Positions 1-9,174 are shown, counted from the stretch's first letter. The stretch is DNA of 64,000 nucleotides from Endozoicomonas sp965196975 (GCF_965196975.1 NZ_OZ239981.1:4092001-4156000); one strand, 5' to 3'. The notes: a model not told the origin generated them from the letters alone. Made by a program: numbers and translations.

Positions 1-1
1 C

Positions 2-508
2 TTCCATGAGAAGCATCGCCTCACTAAAGACGATTGTCGTAAAATAGACAGCATGACGCACTACGTTCGTACCGTTGAAGAGTCCATGGCTCTGGCTAAC
101 CAAACCTTCCCCGGAATTATTGTGTCAGCCAGTGGAATGGCCAGTGGAGGACGTGTTCTGCATCATTTGAAACACATTCTGCCCAATCATCGCAACACGG
201 TTATGTTTGTGGGCTATCAGGCCATGGGAACTCGCGGAGAAAAACTGGTGAGTGGTGCAACCAGCATTAAAATCCACGGTCAGAATATTCCGGTAAAAGC
301 CCGGATCAAACATTTTGATGCTTTTTCCGCCCATGCTGACAGTAGTCAGATCATTCAGTGGTTAGGCAGTATCAAAACACCACCTAAACAGGTATTTGTT
401 ACTCATGGTGAAACAGAAGCAGCACAGGCAATGGCTGAAAAAATACAGATAGAATTAGGGTGGAAAACATGTATACCAAAACTGACTGATAAAGCAGAAT
501 TACAGTAA
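2..508 (+). CDS. MBL-fold RNA-processing metallo-hydrolase, C-terminal part (partial)
   Basis: The frame is open from the left edge of the window, so only the C-terminal part is present; the ATG at 53 is internal. The motif SASGMASGGRVLHHL followed by HFDAFSAHADSSQI and VFVTHGE is the signature of the beta-CASP/RMMBL half of CPSF73-like metallo-beta-lactamases, which act as cytoplasmic RNA nucleases. The SAHAD and THGE histidines are metal-site or core residues in this family. The upstream HxHxDH motif would lie outside the window. Family call is firm; the exact substrate cannot be told. Confidence 0.85.
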   Translation, partial: FHEKHRLTKDDCRKIDSMTHYVRTVEESMALANQTFPGIIVSASGMASGGRVLHHLKHILPNHRNTVMFVGYQAMGTRGEKLVSGATSIKIHGQNIPVKARIKHFDAFSAHADSSQIIQWLGSIKTPPKQVFVTHGETEAAQAMAEKIQIELGWKTCIPKLTDKAELQ

Positions 509-532
509 ACTTCTAATTGATACTCTTAAAAA

Positions 533-571
533 AGGCCAGACAGTAAATTAGAATAAAATAATGTTTGGCCT
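533..571 (-). terminator. hairpin with T-run on the minus strand
   Basis: AGGCCAGAC (533-541) pairs with GTTTGGCCT (563-571), allowing one G-T pair. On the minus strand the stem is followed by TTTTTT, a Rho-independent layout for leftward transcription; it may act weakly for the rightward metallo-hydrolase gene. Confidence 0.4.
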
Positions 572-618
572 CAACCAGAGTTACTATCTTTTCGTAGTTT
601 AAGAAGAGTTAAAAAATA

Positions 619-2217
619 GTAACTATTCAGCACCCTTCATATAAATCTGGAATTTTCTGATTTTTCGACCATCATCTTATACTCAATTTTTCTAACAAAT
701 CTCCAGTATGGAACCAGACTTCCCAGCTACTCCGTTTACCGAAGCTCTCCTTAAAGAGAATGAAGAGCTTCGGACCGAGAATGCGCTTTTACGGGAACGT
801 TGCAGCGAACTGGAAGAAAGGGTTAATAAAAACAGTCAAAACAGTAGTAAGCCACCATCGTCAGATGGTTATCAAAAGCCCAGTAAAAAAGGGAGTGATA
901 AAGGTGATACATCTTCCAAAGAAGCCCCCTGCTCCTCACAGGAAACACCGAACCCCAAAAGCCTTAGACCATCTTCAGGCAATAAACCAGGTGGCCAGAA
1001 AGGTCATCAAGGCTCTTGTTTGAGACGTGTCGCCTTACCCGATTATGTCAGGCATCTGAAGGTTGAAAAATGTTGCTGTTGCCAGTCTTCGCTTATCGAT
1101 ATTAAACCCACCAAATACATTGAGCGACAGGTTTTTGATCCAGGTAGACCCGGAGAATTTGAAGTTACCGCGTACTGGGCAGACGTTAAAGTATGTCCTT
1201 GTGGTAAACGGAACACCGCTGAGTTTCCCCAAGGAGTGAAAGCCGCTGCTCAATACGGAGAAGTGACTCAGGCAATGGCTGTTCATTTAAACCAGTATCA
1301 CTTCATCCCATATCACCGGGTGTCTGAGTATTTCAATACTATTTATTGCATGAGTGTCAGCGCAGGCTCTGTTGCCAATTTTGTTGCCTATACCCATGAG
1401 AACCTGGCCTCTACTGAGCAGAGTATCCGCGATGCTTTACAAGAAAGTCCGGTTGCAGGAGCGGATGAAACTGGCATGCGGGTTGACGGTTCACTGTGGT
1501 GGTTACACATTATGCGAGATGACCAATGGACGCTTTACTACCTCTCAGAAAGGCGAGGTTGTGAAGCAATGGATGCAATGGGCATCCTGCTGACTTTTGC
1601 AGGCATTCTGGTTCACGATCATTGGAAGTCCTACTTTGCCTATGCGGCAGTGCATGTGCTTTGTAATGCCCATCATCTGAGAGAGCTTCAGGGAGTTGTC
1701 GATAGGGATGCGAATAAGCTGGCTCTGCGGCTGATGAAATTGCTTACGCTCTCCTGGCACTTCTGCAAGAAATACAAAGCAGCCGGTCTGACTCAAATGC
1801 CTGGTGCAATACAGCTTCGCATTGAGACGATATACGACCAAATCCTTCAAAGGGCTCTCACGAAGGAAACCGCTTATATGGAAAAACAACGACAGGTGCT
1901 TGGACGTAAGAAGGTCAGGAATACCAAGGCCTACAACCTGTTCAAAAGGCTTATTGAGTTTAAGGTTGAAACGTTGCGCTTCATGTCGGACTTTTCAATT
2001 CCCTTCGATAACAATGGCAGTGAACGTGATGCCAGGATGGCCAAACTTAAGCAGAAGATCTCAGGCTGCTTCAGAAGCGAAGACGGAGGTACCATGTTTA
2101 CCCGAATCCGAAGCTATTTATCATCTGCTAAAAAGCAGGGGTTGAACATATTTCAGGCGCTTCTTAAAGCGGTTCGAAATTACAACAATACGCCTTTGCT
2201 GGGTGCTGAATAGTTAC
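619..2217 (+). mobile_element. IS66-family insertion sequence, copy 1 (1599 bp)
   Basis: The ends are perfect 17-bp inverted repeats, GTAACTATTCAGCACCC at 619-635 and its complement at 2201-2217. They are flanked by an 8-bp direct repeat, AAAAAATA (611-618 and 2218-2225), the target duplication size known for IS66 elements. It carries one transposase gene and no tnpA/tnpB accessory genes, as in single-gene members of the family. A same-length copy with an identical predicted transposase lies at 59216-60814, so movement was recent. Confidence 0.95.
708..2213 (+). CDS. IS66-family transposase
   Basis: A 501-residue transposase. The N-terminus has a heptad-rich coiled coil (about residues 10-40), then a Ser/Lys-rich linker, a cysteine cluster (KCCCCQSS and VCPCGKRN) forming the zinc-binding region, and a DDE domain. 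Likely acidic residues are the D in AGADETGMRVDG, the D in VHDHWKSY and the E in NNGSERDAR. The stop codon lies inside the right inverted repeat. Its predicted protein is identical to the one encoded at 59220-60725. Translation looks complete, so the element is probably active. Confidence 0.95.
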   Translation: MEPDFPATPFTEALLKENEELRTENALLRERCSELEERVNKNSQNSSKPPSSDGYQKPSKKGSDKGDTSSKEAPCSSQETPNPKSLRPSSGNKPGGQKGHQGSCLRRVALPDYVRHLKVEKCCCCQSSLIDIKPTKYIERQVFDPGRPGEFEVTAYWADVKVCPCGKRNTAEFPQGVKAAAQYGEVTQAMAVHLNQYHFIPYHRVSEYFNTIYCMSVSAGSVANFVAYTHENLASTEQSIRDALQESPVAGADETGMRVDGSLWWLHIMRDDQWTLYYLSERRGCEAMDAMGILLTFAGILVHDHWKSYFAYAAVHVLCNAHHLRELQGVVDRDANKLALRLMKLLTLSWHFCKKYKAAGLTQMPGAIQLRIETIYDQILQRALTKETAYMEKQRQVLGRKKVRNTKAYNLFKRLIEFKVETLRFMSDFSIPFDNNGSERDARMAKLKQKISGCFRSEDGGTMFTRIRSYLSSAKKQGLNIFQALLKAVRNYNNTPLLGAE

Positions 2218-2339
2218 AAAAAATACATAGACATCAAACTATTTCTAATAGGAACAGTCTATTCAAATAGGATTTTGAACTTATGGTTATTTAAATGGTC
2301 TTCTAATGACAGATTTATTAAAAGCAGGTTTTATAAAGC

Positions 2340-4547
2340 ATGTTTAATTCATCGATTTATAATCCAAATCCACCTTCACAGCCCCAACTCACCCAACCCA
2401 ATACATTTACTACTGAACCAAGTCAAGGAAATCCTGTCGTTTTTACTCGCAGGTGTCAGCAAGTAGAAGAAGTCATTCAACTTCAAAACCAATTTGACTC
2501 GCAAACATGCTTTTCAAATCAAGGCTTACAACATTTTGGTGCATTAATTCCTCAAAGAATTCCACCTCAAAGTATGAATCAGCAATTCAGAACCACCCCT
2601 CAAGATAGCGCTGTAAAACTTTACGATGCACATCAAAATCCCCCCCCCCTCTCAAAGTCCTCACTGGCCTTACAGCCCCCTCAAACTAACAACCAATCTT
2701 ATTGGCATAATGCACAAGGTCATTTAAGGGTTGTTACCCACTCAGCAGGAACGGCTGGTCAGCCCTGTCAAATGCAAAGCGCCCTATCCAGAAAAATCAC
2801 TTCCGGTAGTTGTCATGAAAGTAGTACCGGTACACCTTCCAATCTTATGCAGTACTACCCTCCTGCTCAGGAATCAACTTCCTCGGAGCTTACAGATTTA
2901 TACACCAGCAATGCAGCATCATCTTGGGGGCTACCGGTTGGATTAAAACCAGCAACATTACAGTCTGCCCCAATAATACCTGACAAGCCTTCTACCGTGT
3001 CAAATCTCGGTTTTCCATCGCATCCGCCGATTGACCAGGCACTTCCGGAAGTTATGTACCAACCCAGAGTATCAGCATCAGAAAGTTCAACCAGCACTGA
3101 AACTCATCAAAATCAAGCTTGGCAAACAGCATCATCATGTATGCCTAGCAGAACTTCAACCTTTCAACATGGTCTTCCCATTTCAAGTTCATCCCACCAT
3201 CATTCGCTACAAACGACATTACCTGAAACCGTTAGATCTCCAGCAATCAACATTACCAGCCAAACGGCAATTACATCAGCAAACCCAAGTACCAAAGGAA
3301 GTATTGAGGAACGTTTCGATAAAATTGAAAAACAATTCGCAACCGTTCTAGAAACCATGAAAAGTAGAACGGAAGGATTATCTCATGAACCTGAACCAGG
3401 CTTATCCACACCGGATCCCTTTTCATTTGAAGAACAAAATACTGAAGCTATTGGTGGAATAAGATCGGAAACCCCATACCCGCCTACCCAGCAGGAATTA
3501 AATAGAATCATCTCTGAAATATCCGACATCAAATACAAACAGCAGTCAAACAGTACTAACTTAGAAGAAATTAAAAAGGTTTTATCAGAACTAAAGGATA
3601 ATCTGATAAAAAGTAATCACCCTACTGATATGACTGATCAAAAAAACCAAACAGATACAGCCCAGACACAAACCACTGCTTCTCAAGAAACTCAAACAGA
3701 TACAGCCCAAGTACAAACAACGGTTTCTCAAGAAACTCAAACAGATACAGCCCAAGCACAAACCACTGTTTCTCAAGAAACTCAAACAGATACAACCCAG
3801 GTACAAACAACTGCTCCTCAAGAAATACCTGAGTTGCATCCTGGAATCAGCCACCCAATATCTTCCCGCGTAGAAGATTCAGAAGAGCCAGCTAGGAAGA
3901 AAAGATGCTTACCTGCTAAACCAGCTCAAACGGAAGAATCACGATTTACTATCGATGAGTCTGAGGATACATCACAGGTAGAGTCCATAGAAAAAGAGAA
4001 AACACTTTCTGATGCCTTTATGGCTCTATCCCGATCAACAGAAGTGATGCAAAGCCTGGATGCTACATTGCAGAATTCTTTTGGTATATCATTTCCAAAA
4101 GTTTACAGCAAAGAAGTGTACTTATCAGTTTTAGCTCAATTATGTAGTGGAGTAAAAACTTCTGATCTTGTATACACTTCACCTACTCTCGATACGAAGA
4201 AAAGAAAAAAGTCTAAGAATCAATACTTGGATCATCAATCACACTTGGATAAAAACAGAGAAAAATCGCATAAGCTAAAAGAAAAACTGAAAGTGCAGTG
4301 TGAAAGATTGACGAAAATCCTTAATACAAAATTTATTGAGAATGAATCCAATGAATCTGCTTCTTCCGATATCACAGAGTTTATGACACAGGTAAAAAAG
4401 CTTTTACTTGAACAATCAATGAGTCAACCAGAAGAAGATAGGCAAGACATAGATCCAGAAGCGAGCCCAAGAAAACGAACAACACCTCGAGAAAATGCAG
4501 GAAAGCGTAGTGATTATTGGAAGGAAGGTTTTATTCCATGGCCCTAA
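2340..4547 (+). CDS. Gln/Ser/Thr/Pro-rich repeat protein, effector-like, unknown function
   Basis: 735 residues, not recognised. Residues 1-300 are low-complexity and rich in S, T, Q, P and N. Two short amphipathic segments (near SIEERFDKIEKQF and LEEIKKVLSELKDNL) look like coiled coils. Four 15-residue repeats (TDTAQxQTTxSQETQ) span about residues 438-497. The C-terminal third is basic, with clusters PARKKRC, TKKRKKSK and SPRKRTTP that resemble eukaryotic nuclear localisation signals. No signal peptide or membrane segment is visible. The gene is clearly AT-richer than the dms genes beside it, pointing to transfer. A C10 tract at 2640-2649 sits at about codons 101-104. The IS66 element ends 122 bp upstream, so its promoter may be new. 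A host-directed effector is possible but unproven. Confidence 0.6.
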   Translation: MFNSSIYNPNPPSQPQLTQPNTFTTEPSQGNPVVFTRRCQQVEEVIQLQNQFDSQTCFSNQGLQHFGALIPQRIPPQSMNQQFRTTPQDSAVKLYDAHQNPPPLSKSSLALQPPQTNNQSYWHNAQGHLRVVTHSAGTAGQPCQMQSALSRKITSGSCHESSTGTPSNLMQYYPPAQESTSSELTDLYTSNAASSWGLPVGLKPATLQSAPIIPDKPSTVSNLGFPSHPPIDQALPEVMYQPRVSASESSTSTETHQNQAWQTASSCMPSRTSTFQHGLPISSSSHHHSLQTTLPETVRSPAINITSQTAITSANPSTKGSIEERFDKIEKQFATVLETMKSRTEGLSHEPEPGLSTPDPFSFEEQNTEAIGGIRSETPYPPTQQELNRIISEISDIKYKQQSNSTNLEEIKKVLSELKDNLIKSNHPTDMTDQKNQTDTAQTQTTASQETQTDTAQVQTTVSQETQTDTAQAQTTVSQETQTDTTQVQTTAPQEIPELHPGISHPISSRVEDSEEPARKKRCLPAKPAQTEESRFTIDESEDTSQVESIEKEKTLSDAFMALSRSTEVMQSLDATLQNSFGISFPKVYSKEVYLSVLAQLCSGVKTSDLVYTSPTLDTKKRKKSKNQYLDHQSHLDKNREKSHKLKEKLKVQCERLTKILNTKFIENESNESASSDITEFMTQVKKLLLEQSMSQPEEDRQDIDPEASPRKRTTPRENAGKRSDYWKEGFIPWP
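2640..2649 (+). repeat. C10 homopolymer inside coding sequence
   Basis: Ten consecutive cytosines encode part of NPPPL early in the 735-residue protein. Such tracts mutate by strand slippage; gain or loss of one base would end the protein soon after. Confidence 0.8.
3651..3830 (+). repeat. four 45-bp tandem coding repeats
   Basis: Units start at 3651, 3696, 3741 and 3786. Each encodes a variant of TDTAQ-(T/V/A)-QTT-(A/V)-SQETQ; the fourth is the most diverged (ends APQEIP). The period is a multiple of three, so unit gain or loss would keep the frame. Confidence 0.9.
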
Positions 4548-4567
4548 AAGTAGTTAGGCCATGGAAT
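4533..4567. terminator. 11-bp perfect hairpin between convergent genes
   Basis: ATTCCATGGCC at 4533-4543 pairs with GGCCATGGAAT at 4557-4567 around a 13-base loop. It overlaps the stop of the repeat protein and sits just beyond the dmsC stop, so it likely serves both. No long T-run follows. Confidence 0.5.
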
Positions 4568-4575
4568 ATAAATTC

Positions 4576-5424
4576 TCACATTCCGCTGGCAAACATATGC
4601 AGGTCGTAGAAGAAAATACGACCACACAGTTCAGCCGTCAGTACCAGGACTGTGCTCACGGCCGCCAGGCCAACCGCTGAGTTATTGCCACGAGTAGCAG
4701 CAACCACCCAGATCCCCAGGCCGGCAAACAGCAGGCCAAGGCGGGCCAGCATCAGACTACCGTGGTAGTCAAATAGACCCAGCGGGTTGGCAGGCAGGTC
4801 AACCTGACCCAGCCAGAACAGGTACAGTGGGTAACCCACCAGTACCAGACCCAGGGTGATGAAGCCCAGGGTAGCCAGCGCACGATCTGTGTTTTTCTGG
4901 AACGCACCCAGAGTAGCCGACTGACTTCTCAGCATCAGTGCTGCTGCAGGGATACCCACCACGAAAGCGGTCATCACAAACTGGAAGATGGTCCAGCCGC
5001 TGTTCCAGGCCGGCACTGTCGCCAGCGTGTACACATTGGCAATGGCCAGCAGTAACAGAACGCCCAGACCCATGGCGCCAACCAGTACCAGCTTCTGAAG
5101 CTTTGGCAGGATACCGAAGTGCACCATGGCCACATAGGTGAAAACAGCACCACCGAACAGGGAGGTGGTCATGATCTCAACACTCAGTGCAGAGAGGTGC
5201 TCCAGACCAAAGATCACATTTATGGCACGCAGTGGCTGACCCAGGTGGGTCATGGCCGCAGCACCGGAGATGCCCAGCAGCACCAGAACCACCATCAGCA
5301 GTTTATTCAACAGCTGCTGACGATTCGCATCGCTGTTCGCCATCAACAGGCAGGCCAGTACCAGGAACAGGCCAACGGTTCCCTGTGCCAGAACCGTAAA
5401 AAATACCAGTGGCAACTCGTGCAT
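4576..5424 (-). CDS. dmsC: DMSO reductase membrane anchor subunit, copy 1
   Basis: 282 residues, nearly all hydrophobic, with about eight membrane spans; it matches the DmsC family that anchors DmsAB in the inner membrane and oxidises menaquinol. It starts two bases after the dmsB stop, so the genes are co-transcribed. It ends LHMFASGM. Its sequence is almost the same as copy 2 at 60875-61726, differing at only a few residues (for example VGAMGLGV against AGAMVLGV) and at the extreme C-terminus. That contrasts with the diverged dmsA genes. Confidence 0.92.
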   Translation of the reverse strand: MHELPLVFFTVLAQGTVGLFLVLACLLMANSDANRQQLLNKLLMVVLVLLGISGAAAMTHLGQPLRAINVIFGLEHLSALSVEIMTTSLFGGAVFTYVAMVHFGILPKLQKLVLVGAMGLGVLLLLAIANVYTLATVPAWNSGWTIFQFVMTAFVVGIPAAALMLRSQSATLGAFQKNTDRALATLGFITLGLVLVGYPLYLFWLGQVDLPANPLGLFDYHGSLMLARLGLLFAGLGIWVVAATRGNNSAVGLAAVSTVLVLTAELCGRIFFYDLHMFASGM

Positions 5425-5426
5425 GG

Positions 5427-6047
5427 TTACACCTCCCGTGTGTTCATGATGCGTCCGGTCTTATCACCGGAAGGTTTGGCATGACGGCTCGCCTTCATCA
5501 CCAGCGATGGCTCGGTCAGTGAAGAGTCTGGCAGTGGCGCGATGTCCGCTTCCGTTCCGTACTTGGCACGCAGTTCTTCGATGGGACCAAAATCCAGGGC
5601 ACGCAGCGGGCAGGATTCGATACAGATCGGCATCTTACCCTGCTCAACGCGATCGAAGCAGCCATCACACTTGGTCATGACTTTCTTCTCTGCATCAAAC
5701 TGAGGTGCGCCGTATGGGCAGGCCATTTCGCAGTAACGGCAGCCAACACAGACATCGGCGTCCACAACCACCAGACCATCCTTGTCACGCTTGTGCATGG
5801 CACCGGTTGGGCAGGCCTTGGTACAGGCAGGCTTGGCGCAGTGGTTACAGCTGATGGACGTGTAATAAGCAAACACGTCCTGAGCGTAAGTACCGTCTTC
5901 GTTCTGAATCCAGCTACCGCCACCGTACTCATAGACCCGGCGCCAGTTCACACCGACCTTAAGATCGTTTTCATCTTTGCACGACAGCTGACAGGTTTTG
6001 CAGCCCGTACACTTGGCCGTGTCGACATAAAATCCAAGTTGAGTCAT
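5427..6047 (-). CDS. dmsB: DMSO reductase iron-sulfur subunit, copy 1
   Basis: 206 residues with four ferredoxin-type cysteine sets: CTGCKTCQLSC, CNHCAKPACTKACP, CVGCRYCEMACP and the CDGC/CIESCP pair. These hold the four [4Fe-4S] clusters that pass electrons from DmsC to DmsA. It follows dmsA by 20 bases. It differs from copy 2 by one residue near the start (MTQLGF against MKQLGF). Confidence 0.95.
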   Translation of the reverse strand: MTQLGFYVDTAKCTGCKTCQLSCKDENDLKVGVNWRRVYEYGGGSWIQNEDGTYAQDVFAYYTSISCNHCAKPACTKACPTGAMHKRDKDGLVVVDADVCVGCRYCEMACPYGAPQFDAEKKVMTKCDGCFDRVEQGKMPICIESCPLRALDFGPIEELRAKYGTEADIAPLPDSSLTEPSLVMKASRHAKPSGDKTGRIMNTREV

Positions 6048-6067
6048 CGAACTTTATTCCTATCCTG

Positions 6068-8497
6068 TTATGCCTTGGCAATTTCAACCAGATTGGTGTG
6101 CATCGGGTTACCTTTGGACAGCGGCGTATTACGCTGAGTCGTCAGTACGTTGAATGAGCCACCGCGATCAACCCCGTCTTTACCCGGTGTGTACCAGGCA
6201 CCTTCCGCCAGAGCGGCAACGCCCGGCATAATACGAGGGCTGACTTTAGCCGGGACTCGGGTCTCACCACGGTCATTCCAGACTTTCAGCATGTCACCAT
6301 CTTTGATTCCACGTGCTTCTGCATCGGCAGGGTTCATCCACACGGCATCGGTTACTGCTTCGCGCAGGAAAGCTACGTTATGATATGTGGAATGCACACG
6401 GCCCTTAGTGTGATAACCAATCAGCTGCAGCGGGTACTTCTCAGTCAGCGGATCCAGATGGCTCTCCCAGGTCGTGACATACTGAGGCAGTGGTGTCACT
6501 ACATCACCTTCTGGCAGTTCCCATTCTGCAGCGATGGTCGCCAGTTGTTCGGAGTAGATCTCGATTTTTCCGGATGGCGTACCCAGAGGGTTCTTCACTG
6601 GGTCCTTGCGGAAACCTTCCAGAGCAATGCGAATGTTCTTTGGTGCCAGCTGCTTGTATGGGCCATCGCGACGCAGATCTTCCAGTATTGGAACCTGAGG
6701 CTGCTCTTCACGCATCTGCTCATAGAGTTCTGCTACCCACTGTTCATGGGTTTTGCCTTCTGTGTACTGCTCTTCCAGACCAAAGCGTTTGGCAATACCT
6801 GCACAGATGTCATATGCACTGCGGCACTCATACATCGGAGCAATCGCTGGTACCAGAGGAATCACTGCACCCAGACTTCCTGATGCATAACCGTTGCTTG
6901 CCACTTCATAATTTTCGATGGTGGTGATGTCCGGCAGCAGAATGTCAGCAAACCGTGCGGTCGGCGTCATATGGTTTTCGAACACCAGAATGAACTCGCA
7001 CAGACTCTCATCGGACAGGATCTCTTTTGTCCGGTTGATATCAGAGTGCTGGTTAACCGTGATATTGCCCGCATATTGCCAGATAAACTTGATCGGGTTC
7101 TTCAGTGAAGTTCCGCCCTGCAGGCCATCCGTCTTATCAGTCATCTCAGCGTGCCGCCAAATCGCATCACTCCATTTGAAGAATGGAATCGTCGTCTTGA
7201 TCGGGTTGGTACCAACCGGCAGAGTTTTCACAGGGAAGCCGAAGTTCCCAGGCATTTCGCCCGTATTGGTACCAGCAAGGCCGATATTACCGGTCAGAAT
7301 TGGCAGCATACAGATGGCACGGCTTGCCTGCTCACCGTTGGCCTGACGCTGAATACCGGTACCCTGAATGATGTAAGCCGGCTTGGCATTACCAATTTCA
7401 CGAGCCAGCTGAATGATTTTCTTCGCTGGGATGCCGGTGATTTTTGCAGCCCACTCTGGCGTTTTCTCAACGCCATCAGCACCCTGACCCAGAATATGCG
7501 CTTTGTAGTGGCCATTCTTCGGCGCACTGGCTGGCAGTGTTTTTTCATCATAACCAACGCAGAATTTCTCGAGGAACGCTTCATCCACCATCTTCTCGTT
7601 GATCAGTACCCACGCCATCGCTTCTACCAGGGCGGCATCAGTTCCCGGGCGGATTGGAATCCACTCGGATTCTTTGCCCAGCATGGTGTCGGTATAACGA
7701 GGGTCAATGATGATGGTGCGAACATTCTTGCTGTTCACAGAGTTAATGTGCTCGTAGATTTCACCACCACCACTCATGCGGGTTTCTGCAGGGTTGTAAC
7801 CAAACATGACCAGCAGTTCTGCGTTAGCAATTTCGCTGGTGAAACTACCGAATGCTGCTGGACGTCCACCGCCGTAAGTAAATGGCAGAGCAAATTGAAT
7901 CTGTCCCCAGCTGTAGTTACCGTAGTAAGGCAAAAAGCCACCCAGCATATTCAGCAGGCGCTTGGAGGCAAAAGGACCATCAGTTTTATAGCCCTGAGTA
8001 CCGGAACCATACTGGTAATAGATCGCATCGTTACCGTAAGTGTCGATGGTGTACTTTAACTGTTTAGCTATGGTATCCAGCGCCTCATCCCAACTGATGC
8101 GCTCAAAGCGGCCTTCACCACGCTTGCCAACTCGCTTCATTGGGTATTTCAGACGATCAGGATTGTATACCCGCTGTTTGATGGAGCGGCCACGAAGACA
8201 GGCACGGATCTGATGATCACCGTATACGTCATCGCCTCGGTTATCAGACTCAACATGGGTGATAACGCCATCTTTGGTATGAACCTGAACAGGACAGCGG
8301 CTGCCACAGTTCACCATACAGGCAGACCAGGTCACCTTTTCTTCAGCGGTTTTTTCCTGCACTGAATCAGATGCCATGGCTTTCAGAGGAAGAGCATTGC
8401 CAGCGACAACAGCGGCACTGCCCGCAGCAGTGCCCCACTTCATAAAGGTTCTTCGTTTGATGACAGACGACAGCGCACTATCGAGAAGTTTCTTCAT
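6068..8497 (-). CDS. dmsA: DMSO reductase molybdopterin catalytic subunit, copy 1
   Basis: 809 residues. A twin-arginine signal (R15-R16 in IKRRTFMKWG, then a hydrophobic stretch and an alanine-rich cleavage region) sends it across the membrane folded. C60, C64 and C68 (ACMVNCGSRC) plus the cysteine of RACLRGRS form the DmsA-type Fe-S site. YGNYSWGQ contains the serine expected to ligate molybdenum. The rest follows the bis-MGD oxidoreductase fold. First gene of dmsABC; an FNR-type promoter lies about 110 bp upstream. The substrate could be DMSO or a related S- or N-oxide. Confidence 0.95.
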   Translation of the reverse strand: MKKLLDSALSSVIKRRTFMKWGTAAGSAAVVAGNALPLKAMASDSVQEKTAEEKVTWSACMVNCGSRCPVQVHTKDGVITHVESDNRGDDVYGDHQIRACLRGRSIKQRVYNPDRLKYPMKRVGKRGEGRFERISWDEALDTIAKQLKYTIDTYGNDAIYYQYGSGTQGYKTDGPFASKRLLNMLGGFLPYYGNYSWGQIQFALPFTYGGGRPAAFGSFTSEIANAELLVMFGYNPAETRMSGGGEIYEHINSVNSKNVRTIIIDPRYTDTMLGKESEWIPIRPGTDAALVEAMAWVLINEKMVDEAFLEKFCVGYDEKTLPASAPKNGHYKAHILGQGADGVEKTPEWAAKITGIPAKKIIQLAREIGNAKPAYIIQGTGIQRQANGEQASRAICMLPILTGNIGLAGTNTGEMPGNFGFPVKTLPVGTNPIKTTIPFFKWSDAIWRHAEMTDKTDGLQGGTSLKNPIKFIWQYAGNITVNQHSDINRTKEILSDESLCEFILVFENHMTPTARFADILLPDITTIENYEVASNGYASGSLGAVIPLVPAIAPMYECRSAYDICAGIAKRFGLEEQYTEGKTHEQWVAELYEQMREEQPQVPILEDLRRDGPYKQLAPKNIRIALEGFRKDPVKNPLGTPSGKIEIYSEQLATIAAEWELPEGDVVTPLPQYVTTWESHLDPLTEKYPLQLIGYHTKGRVHSTYHNVAFLREAVTDAVWMNPADAEARGIKDGDMLKVWNDRGETRVPAKVSPRIMPGVAALAEGAWYTPGKDGVDRGGSFNVLTTQRNTPLSKGNPMHTNLVEIAKA

Positions 8498-8609
8498 TTA
8501 TTTTACCGTTATCACTAAAACCGGGAACCAGCACATAACCAAGTAGTGTTGAAATGCACCCTTACAAAATGCATCTCTGTTTAAATAATGAACTGGTGAA
8601 ATGGCGCTG

Positions 8610-8652
8610 ATAATACGAGCAGGTCAATCAATAACCGATTGACACAGATCAA
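8610..8652 (-). promoter_or_regulatory. class II FNR/Anr-dependent promoter of dmsABC
   Basis: 8639-8652 reads TTGACACAGATCAA, matching the FNR box TTGAT-N4-ATCAA at 9 of 10 positions. Reading leftward, a TATTAT -10 element (8610-8615) begins 30 bases from the box centre, which places the box near -41.5, the class II position. This predicts induction when oxygen is absent. The remaining 8498-8817 interval shows nothing else I can support apart from the cupin ribosome binding site. Confidence 0.75.
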
Positions 8653-8817
8653 TTTTTTGCCGGGTTTGAGGCAATTACTGAAAGGGGTAGGAACTTATCG
8701 AGCACGCTACAGAGCACGGCGCACCGACAATTGAGAATGATTCTTTATTGAGTACCCAACATACCTAAACACCCCTAGCTATGATTAAGCCTGATATCAC
8801 TTAATAGGGTGCTGGTT

Positions 8818-9174
8818 ATGAATGACATTCAGGCGAAAGAATTGCTGTTAACCAGTACAAGTTGGGACGGTTCCCTGTTACCGGAATATGGCTCAGGCCA
8901 GCCTGAAGTTGAAGTCGTAAAAATTGTGGTTCCCCCTTCTGGTCAGGTCTCATTACATACCCACCCTGTTATCAATGCGGGGGTTATATTGAGCGGTGAG
9001 CTGGTATTTCAAAGTGAGGATGGAAGAAAAGAAGTGCACTTACTGGAAGGAGAGGCATATGCCGATGTGGTAAACCAATGGCATAAAGGGTTTAACCCGG
9101 GACACAGACCAACAGTTATTTTGATATTTCATGCTGGACTTAAAGGTAAGCCCCTGGCGATCAAACAAAGTTAA
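8818..9174 (+). CDS. cupin-domain protein
   Basis: 118 residues from the ATG at 8818, chosen over the upstream GTG because AGGGT lies at a good spacing. VVPPSGQVSLHTHPVINAGVILSGEL is the cupin motif 1 region (H-x-H present), and LLEGEAYADV then NQWHKGFN gives motif 2 with its histidine. A single small beta-barrel of this type binds a metal and may act as an isomerase, dioxygenase or sensor; the substrate is unknown. It lies between the two dms operons in the inferred ancestral order and reads away from dmsA copy 1. Confidence 0.8.
   Translation: MNDIQAKELLLTSTSWDGSLLPEYGSGQPEVEVVKIVVPPSGQVSLHTHPVINAGVILSGELVFQSEDGRKEVHLLEGEAYADVVNQWHKGFNPGHRPTVILIFHAGLKGKPLAIKQS

Noticed and set aside
3651..3830. 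possible CRISPR array
   Set aside because: The repeats are contiguous, in frame and without spacers; they are protein repeats. No CRISPR array or cas operon was seen. The Cas4-like gene at 52025 belongs to a phage recombination module.
7151..8059. 302-codon open frame on the plus strand
   Set aside because: It is antisense to dmsA, whose identity is certain.
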